Of a stretch of 64,000 nucleotides of DNA, positions 33,180 to 43,237 are shown piece by piece (position 1 is the first letter of the stretch; each line of letters starts with the position of its first letter). The notes beneath the pieces are model-generated. The model was not told the origin of the DNA, made no database searches, and saw only the letters and a list, made by a program, of their open reading frames with translations. Source of the stretch: Macrothele yani (taxonomy: Eukaryota > Arthropoda > Arachnida > Araneae > Macrothelidae); the NCBI GenBank assembly GCA_039090855.1, contig CM076996.1:48698469-48762468 (forward strand). The letters run 5' to 3'. A program made the position numbers and the translations under genes.

Positions 33180-33860
33180 GTTTGAGAAACTCCGTGGTTT
33201 ATACAATTTTGGAGCATACTTGGATAAGGTGGTTTTTATTTGTATGTCATATTTTAGCTAAGAAAATACAAGTATTTCTACAAGGTATTTATGCGGAAAC
33301 CAATCATGAATTCTACACAGCGGTTCCCATGTTGTCAGAACAAAAGTTGAACTTGGTCTCCTTTATTGACAAGTTGAATTTTGAGGAGCAGAGTACTCAG
33401 TGTTATGAACAGAATGTCCACATCGAGTCAGAGGCTTAATTACGGCGGGGCACACAGATGGGCTGCCCCTGGCGCAGCGCAGGAGATGGCGCAAAAACCA
33501 TTGCTTGAATCTGATTTGTAAAATTGGAATTGAAACTTTTTCACCAGTTTCTGGTACGCTTAAAATTCAATTTTCTTCTTCAAAATGTTCAGGAAATGCT
33601 GGTTTCTCACATTCAGAAAGGAAAGAGGGCTTCTATAATCCGTTCAGCTAAAGACGAACCGCGGCATTTGCCGACAACAAAGGGAACCACGATTTTTCTT
33701 TAATTGAATGGATTAGATAAGAATGTCGTTCACGTTGCAGAACATTCTCTGGTTCAAGAATTTCTGCGACTGCGGGTCACAACTACCAGCTGCATTCAGC
33801 CGGGCTGATGTGATACCGAAGGTCCGAACTCTGAAGTAGTTGCGAAAAACAGACACAGTA
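33180..33860. other. Unannotated sequence
   Basis: One open stretch of 85 codons (33182-33439) has no recognisable domain. The rest shows nothing I can name. Confidence 0.5.
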
Positions 33861-33993
33861 CGATACACCCAATGGACAAAACACTATAGATACCTACCTA
33901 ATAGCATGTTGGTCCTTCTCTAGCGTGAAACACTGCCTGTAAACGCAGATGCATGGACTCCACCGGATGCTAGAGGGCTTACCGAGGACATAC

Positions 33994-35049
33994 CTATTGT
34001 AGCACTGTCAGCAACTCCACTGGAGACGTCGGTCCAGGATCCATGGATAGGATGTTCCGCACCACCGCATTCCACAGAACTTCCACAGGGTTTAAATCCA
34101 GGGACTTTGGGAGCCACTGGATGGTTCCGAACTCAGGTGAGTGTTCCTCCAGCCATGCCTGAGTGCTTGAGACCCGGTAGAGCGACACATTGTCCTGCTG
34201 GGACATACCACTGGCCGCATGATGCGCGAGGGCCATGAAAGCGTGCAGGTGATCAGCCAGCACGTGCCTGTAGCGCACAACGTTTAAGGACCTCTCCAGA
34301 CGCACTGAGGAACCTAATATGTCCCACAGGAAGGCTTCTTTTTTTTTTTTTATTGGAGGTTTAACGACCACCGTGAGCAACTCAATGGGCTATAAGCAGT
34401 CGCCCGTCCCTAATTTAGGGTCATTGGTTCCAGGGAAGGGAGACAGGAAGGCTTCTCTAACCATCACAGAGCCACCCCCGCCTTGAACAGAGGCGATCTG
34501 GCACAACGAGGACAAAGCCTTATAATATCGACGCCACACTCGTACCCTCCCGTCAATTCGGTACCGCTGGAAATAGGATTCGTCTGAGAACACGACGCCG
34601 CACAACTAATCTGCAGAGGTCCAATTTTGAAGTTCCCGGCACCAGGCGAAGCATAATGTCCGATGACCAACAGCCAACAGTGGAACACGAGTAGAGCGTC
34701 GGCTCCCGTTGCTCAAGGTATGCAGCGTGCGCCGTACCGTCCGCCCACTAACGCTGCTTGGGCCTCCGACTTTTAACTTGGATGTGATTTGCGCAGCTGT
34801 TCCCAAACGGTCTGTCCGTACGAGCCTGGGTAGTCTACGTTGACCCCAGTCATCAATGACGTGTGCTTGGACCCCGGTTGCTTTTTGGGCGCTGGTACGT
34901 CTGTCGATCGTATACTCGCGGTACACCCTTGATACGGTTGCCCTCGGGAACCCTAGGACTCTTACCACTTGGACGGTAGAATGACCCATCCGTCTTGAGC
35001 CACCAATGCGTCCATGATGAAAGTCTCTTAGATCTCCACCTTTACCCAT
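33994..35049 (-). pseudogene. Tc1-like transposase, family Z, interrupted by SINE1
   Basis: The start MGKGGDLRDF at 35049 opens a good N-terminal half: helix-turn-helix with GRIGGSRRMGHSTVQVVRVL and FPRATVSRVYREY, then a second HTH (VSGRTVRRTLH). A stop near 34606 and a frame change lead to FSDESYFQRYRIDGRVRVWRR (first catalytic Asp) and GGGSVMV. The SINE1 insertion follows. After it come GMSQQDNVSLYRV (second Asp) and LDLNPVEVLWNAV (Glu). All three catalytic residues can be found, but the SINE and frame breaks kill it. Confidence 0.85.
34340..34442 (-). mobile_element. 5'-truncated SINE1 with 14-bp target duplication
   Basis: Only the 3' ~100 nt of SINE1 plus an A tail (T-run on plus) are present; the tRNA head is missing. 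ACAGGAAGGCTTCT lies on both sides (34326-34339 and 34443-34456). Truncation at the 5' end with a tail and duplication is the signature of target-primed reverse transcription. Confidence 0.93.
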
Positions 35050-35171
35050 GTTCGTCGATTGCGATAAACTGCTGGGGAGCCCAGCTGCCCACCTAATCAT
35101 CGCCTACGTCCAGTTTGTGTCTATTCCACTCTGCGCAGGGGATGCCCCTATATATAACGTTTGTCTACTGA

Positions 35172-35172
<1 letters not shown>

Positions 35173-35236
<64 letters not shown>

Positions 35237-35240
35237 TGTG
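35173..35240. repeat. (TG)n microsatellite
   Basis: About 68 nt of TG repeat with a few single-base interruptions, starting at the end of the family Z element. Confidence 0.95.
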
Positions 35241-35246
35241 AATAAC

Positions 35247-35522
35247 CAAATAACCACAAGCAAAACCTCTCAAATATGCACATGACAGCAAATGACCTCC
35301 AGGCCATAGCAAAAGAAAAAGAAGAACAATAGACGATACTTAAGAAACACACAGCAAAAATAAAGAAAGATACGAATAATAAAAAGAAAAAGTCTAAATA
35401 AAATATTAAATGGTTCCGAACCCCCGAACTAATTTTCAGGGTTTCTCCTGGAGCCTGAAGCCAGTCAGGTTCGGGTTTCATGAGATTACCTAACACCTAA
35501 TTTAAATCAAAATGCGGTTGCA
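35247..35522 (+). repeat. Left arm of a second inverted repeat
   Basis: Reverse complement of 37142-37440. Shared blocks include ACCACAAGCAAAACCTCTCA, AATATGCACATGACAGCAAA and CACCTAATTTAAAT. The arms are about 280 bp. Confidence 0.85.
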
Positions 35523-35589
35523 ACCGACGATAGGACCACAATAAATACGATTCTTCCTCCAAGTCGCCCCGGACAACCTTAACAATATA

Positions 35590-36741
35590 CACTGAAGAGC
35601 AACTGAATTAGAGACACCTGTCGTTATGCAAATATGGCGCTGTGGGCGGCTTTGTAAACGGAAACGACATGACGTATGCAGCGATCCGACAATATAAGGA
35701 GTGATGCGACGGGAATCAGTAAGAGTCGGACGCAGTATGGGTAAGACGAAGGATATAAGTGCATTTGATTGTGGAAAAATTGTCGGGTCCCGACGAATGG
35801 GTCACTCCATCTCGGAAGTCGTGCAGGCATTGGGATTTTCACGAGCCACTGTGTAAAGGGTGCCCTGTGAGTACATCGAATCCGGTAAAACCATCCCTGC
35901 AAGGGCCAACTGCCGTGGACAACAGCGTGTGGATGAGCTGGGTCATCGGCGGCTAGCTAGCATTATAACAACGGATAGACGGGCCACAGTGCAAGAAATC
36001 ACTCGGCAATTTAACGCTGGTGCACAAAAACGTGTAAGCAGCCACACCATCCAGAACCATCTCCTCGCCATGGAGTACAGAAGCCATCGTCCCACGAGGG
36101 TACCGCTGTTGACCGCACATCGCAGGGTGCAAAGATTAGCATGGACGCGGGAACATTGCCACTGGACCATAGACATGTTAAAAAATGTTGCCTGGACAGA
36201 TGAGGCGAGATTCACGTTGGTACATGCGGATGGCAGGATACGAGTACGCCGCAAACCACATGAAGTGATGGATCTTTCTTGCCAGCAGGGTACTTTTCAA
36301 GCTGGTGGGGGTGGCATTCTCGCCTGGGGATTGTTTACGTGGACTGAAACGGGACCCATTTCCTCCCGTTTGTGCGTTATCAACATCCCACTGGGGACCT
36401 CTTCCTGCAACAAGACAATACAGTTCCCGAATTGCATCCGAATGGTTGGATGAACACTCCACCGACGTGACCTCGCTTCCTTGGCCAGCCAAGTCACCTG
36501 ACCTCAATCCCATCGAGCACATCTGGGATGCCATCGAGAGAGATGTTCGAGGTTCTGACCCCCCTCCATCAAATCTTCGTGAATTGTGGGAGCTTGTTCG
36601 GAGGTCATGGATCCGTATGGCTTCCCAACACTTCCGGTGTCTTGTCGAGTCCATGCCGAGACGAATCGCCGCCGTCATCAGGGCGAAAGGTGGTGCTATA
36701 CGTTACTAGACAGGTATCTCTAATTCAATTGCTTTTCAGTG
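35590..36741 (+). mobile_element. Tc1-like element, family Y, copy 1
   Basis: TA (35588-35589 and 36742-36743) flanks the ends CACTGAAGAGCAACTGAATT and AATTCAATTGCTTTTCAGTG, which are inverted repeats. It lies between the two arms of the inverted repeat at 35247-37440. A second copy in the opposite orientation is at 40403-41605. Confidence 0.93.
35737..36709 (+). pseudogene. Tc1-like transposase, family Y copy 1, one stop and one frameshift
   Basis: The start MGKTKDISAFDCGKIVG at 35737 leads into the paired HTH (MGHSISEVVQALGFSRATV). An in-frame TAA follows near 35854, where copy 2 reads SQVHCEY. Frame resumes with TIPARANCRGQQRVDELGHRR and SSHTIQNHLL, then catalytic WTDEARFTLVHADG and GGGGILAWGLF. 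A frameshift near 36365 precedes QQDN (second Asp) and a further shift leads to SPDLNPIEHIWDAIERDV (Glu), ending with a stop at 36709 after RAKGGAIRY. The protein would be about 325 residues, normal for Tc1. Only a few lesions, so this copy is fairly young. Confidence 0.9.
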
Positions 36742-36744
36742 TAC

Positions 36745-37141
36745 TATACTTTTCTCCACGATTGAGGCCGTTTTTGGACGGTCTTCTGTGTCTCATTTGG
36801 ATATTTCACCACGTGGCGTGTTTTTTAGCAATACAGAGATTTTACGAACACACTATTCCAGAGATGTTCTACTTAAGTTGGTGTCGAAAGTAACCGTAAC
36901 CTTAACTCACAAGTTATGTTTACCTTTACAGCGTTTGATACATACGAAGGGAGCATGGGTTATGTTTGTATTAGAGGTATGCCCTTTTTATTCTTTACTT
37001 TAGTACTTTTAGTTCATTTACAAGACAAGGTAAGAAATCTTTGTGTATTTGTCATATTTATGTGGTGTTTTTTTCAATTATACTTTTATTGATGCGTTAC
37101 TTTAAGGGTTCAGGTAGGAAAGACAAATTACCAATAAATTT
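36745..37141. other. Unannotated interior of inverted-repeat structure
   Basis: Nothing recognisable was found between the Tc1 copy and the right arm. Confidence 0.5.
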
Positions 37142-37440
37142 TGCAAGTCTAAATTTGGTTGCAACCACATTTTCATTTAAATTAGGTGTTAGGTAATCTT
37201 CTGAAACCCGAAACTGACTGGTTCCGGGTTCGCGGATGTCTTTCGCTGAAGATTAGTTCGGGGGTTCGGAACCATTTTATATTTTATTTGGCCATTTTTA
37301 TTTTCTTATTTGTAACTTCCTGTATTTTTTGCCATGTGTTTCTTAAGTATTGTCTATCGTTTTTCTTTTTCTTTTGCTATGACCTGGAGTTCATTTGCTG
37401 TCATGTGCATATTTGAGAGGTTTTGCTTGTGGTTATTTAT
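37142..37440 (-). repeat. Right arm of the second inverted repeat
   Basis: Partner of 35247-35522, with diverged bases and short indels. The pair spans about 2.2 kb. Confidence 0.85.
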
Positions 37441-37626
37441 ATATGTATTTATTGCTCACTCTTGGTTTCCAGCTGCATTGCGCGGTATCAGGGTGGTATG
37501 GGTGGGTATCAAGGGTAAATATTTTATACACTGCTGGACAATTGCTAAGGGCGGATCATAAACGGCTATATAGCGCATAAAAAAGTAAGTGTGGTTGGAT
37601 ACCAAGTGAAATAAAATACTGTCAGA

Positions 37627-37760
37627 ATGCCACGACATTACAAGAAAGACAATTTATTGTGCTCTGAAATCCAGAAGGCTTTAGAACGTGTTCAAGGGAC
37701 AAACAGGCCATTTTGTGCAGAATACGTAAACGTGAAAAAAATGCAATTACCATCCGCAGG
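37627..37760 (+). pseudogene. Possible pogo-type transposase N-terminus
   Basis: MPRHYKKDNLLCSEIQKALE and AEYVNVKKM read like the opening of pogo/Tigger proteins (MPRxYxxK..., then iqkAleav and a helix-turn-helix). The frame then runs into antisense sequence of a Tc1 relic, so the 191-codon open frame is a chimera. Only about 45 codons belong to it. Alternative: a chance match in a short frame. Confidence 0.4.
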
Positions 37761-38501
37761 ACCATCGTGGTGTTGCAGGCAGAAGCGGGATTCATCGGAG
37801 AAGACAATGTCGTGCCATTCTTTAGTCCAGGTGCGACGTTCAACGGCCCACTGCCGCCGCACTTGCCGGTGGTGTAACATCAATGGTAATCGGAGCAATG
37901 GGCGCCGTGCGACAAGTCCCAGCTCCTTCAGACGACGTCGAACGGTACGTGCTGACACAGGTTGTTGCGCAACACGCCCTAATTCCTGCGCTAACGATCG
38001 TGATGTTGTGGTTCTAGCTGTCAATGCCCGCTGCTCAACATGCCGGTCCTCTCGTTGGGTGTCGTGCCGCGGCTGCGGCCATCGCTCACGTCGGTCCGTC
38101 CGTCCCTCCTGCACCCACCGAATCCATACTCGCCTCACTGTTGCTGGATGTCGTCCCACACGGGCGCCGATGTCTCGGTACGATAAACCGCTGTCGCGAT
38201 AAGCCACTATTCATCCACTGTCGAACCCCGAAACGTGCTGGAATGATTTCGTATTCTGCGACGAGGCATCAGGAAGCTTCCTACGCACAGGTCCGGCAGC
38301 ACAACACACTTCCACTTCTTACACCCCGCCTTCTATGCATTCTTCTTATAGTGCTTCTCGGTGGCTTACCGAGCGCACATGATTTGCATATGCCCTGCAA
38401 TGCTAATCGTTTGCATGTCCTCTCGCGGGCGACGCATGCTGCGAATTTCAGGCCAATCGGATGCTTCCTTCTTGGTGTTGCATTTTGGGTGGCCAGCAGT
38501 G
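37761..38501 (-). mobile_element. Tc1-like element, family X, 3'-truncated
   Basis: The right end matches family X (GTGTTGCATTTTGGGTGGCC, ending CAGCAGTG with TA after it). The element stops abruptly at about 37761, inside the transposase gene, where the pogo-like sequence begins. Confidence 0.88.
37765..38269 (-). pseudogene. Tc1-like transposase, family X, N-terminal half
   Basis: MPRRRIRNH starts at 38269. A frameshift near its 20th codon leads to AYRDSGLSYRDIGARVGRHP (first HTH), RRERWPQPRHDTQREDRHV, the second HTH (SARTVRRRLKELGLVARRP) and FSDESRFCLQHHDG with the first catalytic Asp. The protein is cut there. This is the best-preserved N-terminus of family X in the window; the other copies are broken in this part. 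Confidence 0.85.
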
Positions 38502-38708
38502 TATATACAGGGTGATCAGAATCGATCGCACAATAAACCTACCGGACGATATTTCGTGGAGAAAGAAGCCGAAAACCGTTGTCTGATCGGAGTCGCATTC
38601 CGGAGATATACGTACCGAAAGTTTCGTGACGTCACGTCCGGTAACGCATATGCTCGTTGAGGAGTGACGTGGATAGTTACGCAGACGCACGTATCACAAG
38701 GCAATCAA

Positions 38709-38923
38709 GCCGCCCCGGTGGCGCAGTGGTCTAAGGCAATGGCTTCTGATCATTTGTCGTCCGGGTTCTGATCCCGGTGCAGCATCTATGTTGTGTTTGT
38801 CCTACAGCACTGACTCTCTCCTTTCCCTGTAACCAGTGGTCCTAAATTCAGGACGGGCAACTACTTACAGCCCACTGAGTTGCTCAAGCTGGTCGTTAAA
38901 CCTCCAATTACAAAAAAAAAGGA
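38709..38923 (+). mobile_element. SINE1 copy, full length, 11-bp target duplication
   Basis: The head GCCGCCCCGGTGGCGCAG and B box GGTTCTGATCC (one change) are followed by the SINE1 body and an A tail. AAGGCAATCAA lies at 38698-38708 and 38924-38934. Confidence 0.93.
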
Positions 38924-39088
38924 AAGGCAATCAACATTTTAAAATGTGGCACGGGTAGGGTATGCAAATTTGAAGGACGTGGTGACGTAAAACACCAGTT
39001 GTACGCCTGCGCGATACAGCAGGGGGATAAAATGGGTTGGCGACGGTAGCAGGTAAGCTCATACTTCGTTGCTACATTTGACAGTAGT

Positions 39089-40141
39089 GTGGATAGCGAT
39101 ATGTCGTACAGTTTTAGAGGGTATTGTGACATGTATCTCCTATTGGGAGAATGCCATGATTCAGCATTGCGTGCGGCAAGGGCCTACAGCGAGCGATACC
39201 CAGCACGACGGCACCCGGACTCCCAGGTCATACGGAGGCTTGACGCTCGATTGCGCGACACAGGCAATGTCGCACCACGTTCAAGTGTAGACAGTGACTC
39301 TGGACAATCTGTGAGTACACCACCCCTCGAGGACGCCATATTAGAACTCATAGAGGAGGAGCCAACAACCATCAGCCGTGCGTTCGCGCGAGAGTTGGTA
39401 TGCACCAAAGTACCGTACTTGCCGTTCTACGCGACGAAGACCTGCATCCATATCACATCACACGGATGCAAGGTCTATTACCACATTATCATCCTCGAAG
39501 ACAGGCATACTGTGAGTGGCTGCTACAGCAACATGCTGCGGATAATAGTTTCATCCGCCCGATCTTGTGGACTGATGAAGGAACTTTTACACGGCAGGGT
39601 ATCTGCAACACCCATATTAGTCATGTCTAGGCATTGGACAATCTGCACGCAACACGTGAACACGCTCACCAGGTCAGGTGGGATTGTTAATATCTAGTGT
39701 GGTGTCGTGGGCGATATCCTAGTGGGACCATATCTTCTTCCCGAACGTGTAACAGCTGCCAACTACATGGTGTTCCTACGTGATGTTATGCCGGAATTAT
39801 TAAAAAACGTACCATTGGCTGTTCTCAGCAATCTATGGTTCCAGCATTAAGGATCACCGGCGCAATCCGCTGCAAATGCTCGCCAGTGGCTGGATACGGA
39901 ATATCCCGGTCGATGGCTTGGCCGTGGTGGTCCTGTCGCAAGGCCCGCTAGATCGCCGGATCTCAACCCATTGGACTTCTTCCTCTGGGGTCGTCTAAAG
40001 GAACTGGTATACCGACGGCCAGTCAACAGCCTGCACGACTTAATGGCCACCTTACACGAGGACCTCTTAACTGTAACCCCTGCTATGCTGCAACGCGTGC
40101 AGATGTCTATTCCTCCGCATGTTTTATCATTTGTTTTGTAG
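39089..40141 (+). pseudogene. DD41D transposase, broken, catalytic Asp replaced by stop
   Basis: The first part (39089-39420) holds the N-terminal DNA-binding region with ALRAARAYSERYPARRHPDS and AILELIEEEPTTISRAFARE. A frameshift leads into VLAVLRDEDLHPYHITRMQG and the first catalytic block ILWTDEGTFTRQG (39400-39630). After more breaks, the C-terminal part from 39840 reads QH-stop-GSPAQSAANARQWL, GRWLGRGGPV and SPDLNPLDFFLWGRLKELVY. In this family the second catalytic residue sits in QHDGxPAH; here the GAT codon is TAA. Counting from that position to the Asp of LDFF gives 41 intervening residues, the DD41D spacing. The enzyme is dead. Confidence 0.82.
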
Positions 40142-40356
40142 TGGTGCACATCAATAAGCTACATGTTTTCTGTCAAAGTGATTGGGTGCGTTATTTTTAA
40201 TGCCTGTATTCTTACCGGATGTGACCACACGAACTTTCAGCGCGTATATCTCCGGAATGCGACGTCCGATCGGACAACGGACAACTGTTTTCGGCTTCTT
40301 TCTCCACGAGAAATTGTGCGGTAAGTTTATCGTGCGGTCGATTATTATCGCCCTGC

Positions 40357-40357
<1 letters not shown>

Positions 40358-40398
<41 letters not shown>
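40358..40398. repeat. (TA)n microsatellite
   Basis: About 20 TA units between the DD41D element and the Tc1-like element starting at 40403. Confidence 0.95.
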
Positions 40399-40399
<1 letters not shown>

Positions 40400-40402
40400 G
40401 TA

Positions 40403-41605
40403 CACTGAAGAGCAATTGAATTAGAGATACCTGTTTGGCAACGTGTAGCACCACCTTTCGGCCTGATGACGGCGGCGATTCGTCTCGGCATGGACTCGAC
40501 AAGACACCGGAGACGTTGGGAAGCCATACGGATCCACGACCCCTGAACAAGTTCCCACAGTTCACAAAGATTTGATTGAGGGGATCAGAGCCACGAACAT
40601 CTCTCTAGATGGCATCCCAGATGTGGTCGATGGGACTGAAGTCAGGTCACCTAGCTGGCCAAGGAAGCGAGGTCACGTCGGTGGAGTATTCATCCAACCA
40701 TTCGGATACAATTCGGGGGCGATGACACGTTACATTGTCTTGTTGCAGGATGAGGTCCCCAGTGGGATGTTGAAGACGCACAAACGGGAGCAAATGGTCG
40801 TCCAGGATATCCCGGTAACGTTGACCTGTGAGGGACGATATCACACGTACCAGGGGTCCCATTTCAGTTCACGTAAATGTCCCCAGACGAGAATGCCACC
40901 CCCACCAGCTTGAAGAGTACCCTGCTGGCAAGAAGGATCCATCGCTTCATGTGGTTTGCGCAGTACTCGTATCCTGCCATCCGCATGTACCAACGTGAAT
41001 CTCGACTCATCAGTGCAGGCAACATTTTCCCACATGTCTAGGGTCCAGTGGCGATGTTTCCGCGCCCATGCTAATCTTCGCACCCTGTGATGTGCGGTCA
41101 GCAGCGGTACCCTCGTGGGACGATGGGTTCTGTACCCCATATCGAGGAGATGGTTCTGGATGGTGTGGCTGCTTACACGGTTTTGTGCACCAGCGTTAAA
41201 TTACCGAGTGATTTCTTGCACTGTGGCTTGTCTATCCGCTGTTTCAATGCGAACTAGCCGACGATGACCCCGCTCATCCACAAACTGTTGTCCACGGCAG
41301 TTGGCCCTTGCAGGGATGGTTTTACCGGAGTCGATGTACTCACAGTGCACCTGTGACACAGTGGCTCGTGAAAATCCCAGTGCCTGCACGACTTCTGAGA
41401 TGGAGTGATCCATTCGTCGGGCCCCGACAATTTGCCTTAGATCCTTCGTCTTATCCATACTGCGTCCGACTCTTACTGATTCCCGTCGCATCACTCCTTA
41501 TATTGTCGGATCGCTGCATACGTCATGTCCTTTCCGTTTACAGGGCCGCCCATAGCGCCACATTTGCATAACGCCAGATGTTTCTAATTCAATCGCTCTT
41601 CAATG
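40403..41605 (-). mobile_element. Tc1-like element, family Y, copy 2
   Basis: Ends CACTGAAGAGCAATTGAATT and AATTCAATCGCTCTTCAATG are inverted, with TA at 40401-40402 and 41606-41607. It is in opposite orientation to copy 1 and inserted at the edge of the (TA)n tract. Confidence 0.93.
40440..41458 (-). pseudogene. Tc1-like transposase, family Y copy 2, broken
   Basis: The start MDKTKDLRQIVGARRMDHS at 41458 gives a clean N-terminus to ATVQEITR, then a stop (TAA in place of a codon before FNAGAQ). The next frame has NRVSSHTIQNHLLDMGYR, catalytic CTDESRFTLVHADG and GGGGILVWGHL. A shift follows, then LILQQDNVTCHRPRIV (second Asp intact) and PDFSPIDHIWDAI, where the third catalytic Glu is replaced by Asp. 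The final codons (RCQTG) lack the stop seen in copy 1. It complements copy 1 in which parts survive. Confidence 0.88.
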
Positions 41606-41607
41606 TA

Positions 41608-41740
41608 TAATTTGGAGTAGAAATCTTTCACTGTTGTCAAAATTTCGCCTCTATTTCTTGTCACAGAACCATGTTCTTTTCTCAGTTTCATAATCTGTTT
41701 TCTTCCCTTACTGAGATGTCCCTTTGCTATCTTTTAACAG
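41608..41740 (-). mobile_element. Fragment of the RTE LINE
   Basis: About 130 bp aligns with 30935-31070 (GAGTAGAAATCTTTCACT and CATAATCTGTTTTCTTC). It is a second copy of the same family, preserved only between the Tc1 end and unrelated sequence. Confidence 0.85.
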
Positions 41741-42039
41741 CTGCGTCTTAATTTCCATCGAGGCTATACTCCATCCGAAAATGATATTTCTTGTATCATA
41801 ATTCACATTTTTGATTATAAAACCTCTACGTATACAACGTCTTCGGTAGTCACCGTTTCTTGCATAGACTGCTTGTTGTGTGGCCTTTTTCCATTCATCA
41901 TTTTTGTTTATTTTAAAGCATCCTGAAATGGGTAACACAATGCTGGATGGTCATCATAATATTTTGATGTACGAATTCAAAGGTCGTTATCTTGGATCTA
42001 GCCATTAGGCATTAGCAAATCACTTTTCCAAACCTTTTT

Positions 42040-42841
42040 AACAAGTCATTTAGTAAAACACCAAAGAGCAGGAGATATACTAAGCCCTAAACCTAAGTGG
42101 ATGGAATCTGAAAAACAACTCACTCAGTTAAAAAAATTAGAAGTGTAAGCTCGAAATTTAGACAAAGTTCTTGTTATATGGATTGGCTACGTAAATGCCA
42201 AGCATGGAGTTACTACCGATGAAGGTACTCGTGAAAAAGTGAGACAGTTTCAGAAAGAACATCAAATTCAAGAATTCAGCTACAATAACGGTTGGCTTCA
42301 AAGATTTAAAAATCGGTACGAATTATCATTGAGAATACTGCACGGAGAAACAGCCGAATACTCCAAAAGTTCAATGGATGAGGCAAGAAAATAAAATATT
42401 AAAAATCATATTTGGCTGTGAGTTAAAAGATGAATATAACATGGAGATGGATTTGGTTGTTTTATACGACGATACCGGATAAATCGATTTAAAAAAAAAA
42501 TCAGAAATCGTTCAAAGAGATGAAAGATAAAATAACAGCAGTTCACTGTGTGAATGTGGTACTGCTGAATAAGTATTGATGTTACAGGAAAATGTAAAAA
42601 AGAAATAACACATTGTTTTAGGAATTTTCGCCATTAACTGTACTCAATCACTGTGTTTTCAATCCCTACGGTCTCAGAGTTAGAGATCCGATACAGAAGA
42701 ACGTATGTTTGTTTGATTTCTTCCTTTTATAGTCATTCAATTATTTAAAAAAAAATTATATGAACCTCTTTAACCGCTACCCTCACTTACCACCAGTTTA
42801 GCACGACGAACAAAATATGGTGGTTTAACGAGGTTCAACTG
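42040..42841 (+). pseudogene. pogo/Tigger-like element relic with CENP-B-type HTH
   Basis: The frame from about 42165 reads VLVIWIGYVNAKHGVTTDEG, TREKVRQFQKEH and FSYNNGWLQRFKNRYELSLR, ending HGETAEYSKSS: the CENP-B/Tc5-type DNA-binding domain of pogo transposases (xGWLxRFKxRxxI then GE). Further on, YNMEMDLVVLYDD and KITAVHCVNVV recall the start of the DDE domain. The right end GGTTCAACTG followed by TA fits a Tigger-type terminal repeat (CAGTTGAACCTCGTT on the other strand). The left end was not found. Stops and frameshifts throughout. Confidence 0.7.
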
Positions 42842-43237
42842 TATATGCAATCTTTCAACAATGTTTTACCAATTTCAATCTCACTTGATGTAGCTCATTT
42901 GGGAGAGCGACTTACTCCGGAGTAAGGGGGACAGGGATTCTATGCCGTCACGGACAAACTTGTGTTTTCCCATTGGCCCCCGATTGTGGAAAATGGATGT
43001 CCTGGCCGTTGGGTTCTTCGAAAAATGTGTGATGTTTCTTCCACACATTGTTTGGAATTAATGAAAAATTCCTACTTTGCTTAAAAAAAATTAAGAGGAA
43101 GATGATGTGAAGTACTACAAAAGTAAAAACATGTGTCAAGACGACAAATCTGCAGCGAGACATTCTGTCCGCGTCGCTCATTTGGGAGAGCGACTTACTC
43201 CGGAGTGAGGGGACACTGACAAACTTGTGTTTTTACA
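42842..43237 (+). mobile_element. Old copy of the tRNA-bearing miniature LTR element
   Basis: Two related segments (about 42880-42972 and 43165-43237) share GAGAGCGACTTACTCCGGAG and GACAAACTTGTGTTTT. Between them, TGGCCCCCGATT (42974-42985) sits where the young copy has its primer site, followed by GGATGTCCTGGCCGTT and a TGTGTGATGTT...CCACACA hairpin also found in the young copy. AAGAGGAAGATGA (43093-43105) precedes TGTGAAGTAC, matching the young LTR start TGTGACGTAC. ACTG occurs at both outer edges (42838-42841, 43238-43241). The 5' part of the first LTR does not align well, so its edge is uncertain. Confidence 0.6.

Larger units (their letters stand above)
33866..35178 (-). mobile_element. 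Tc1-like element, family Z
   Basis: The left end after TA reads CACCCAATGGACAAAACACT. The right end (about 35160-35178) reads roughly the reverse complement, with several changes, and runs into a TG microsatellite. A Tc1-type transposase fills it on the minus strand. A short SINE1 piece is inserted at 34340-34442. Confidence 0.7.
38508..40355 (+). mobile_element. DD41D (rosa-like) mariner-superfamily element with ~130-bp TIRs
   Basis: The left 130 bp (CAGGGTGATCAGAATCGATC, then GTGGAGAAAGAAGCCGAAAA and CATTCCGGAGATATACG) match the reverse complement of the right end (40215-40355). Flanks are TA-rich. The 1.85-kb element includes a SINE1 at 38709-38923. Insertion was next to the end of the family X relic. 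Confidence 0.85.
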
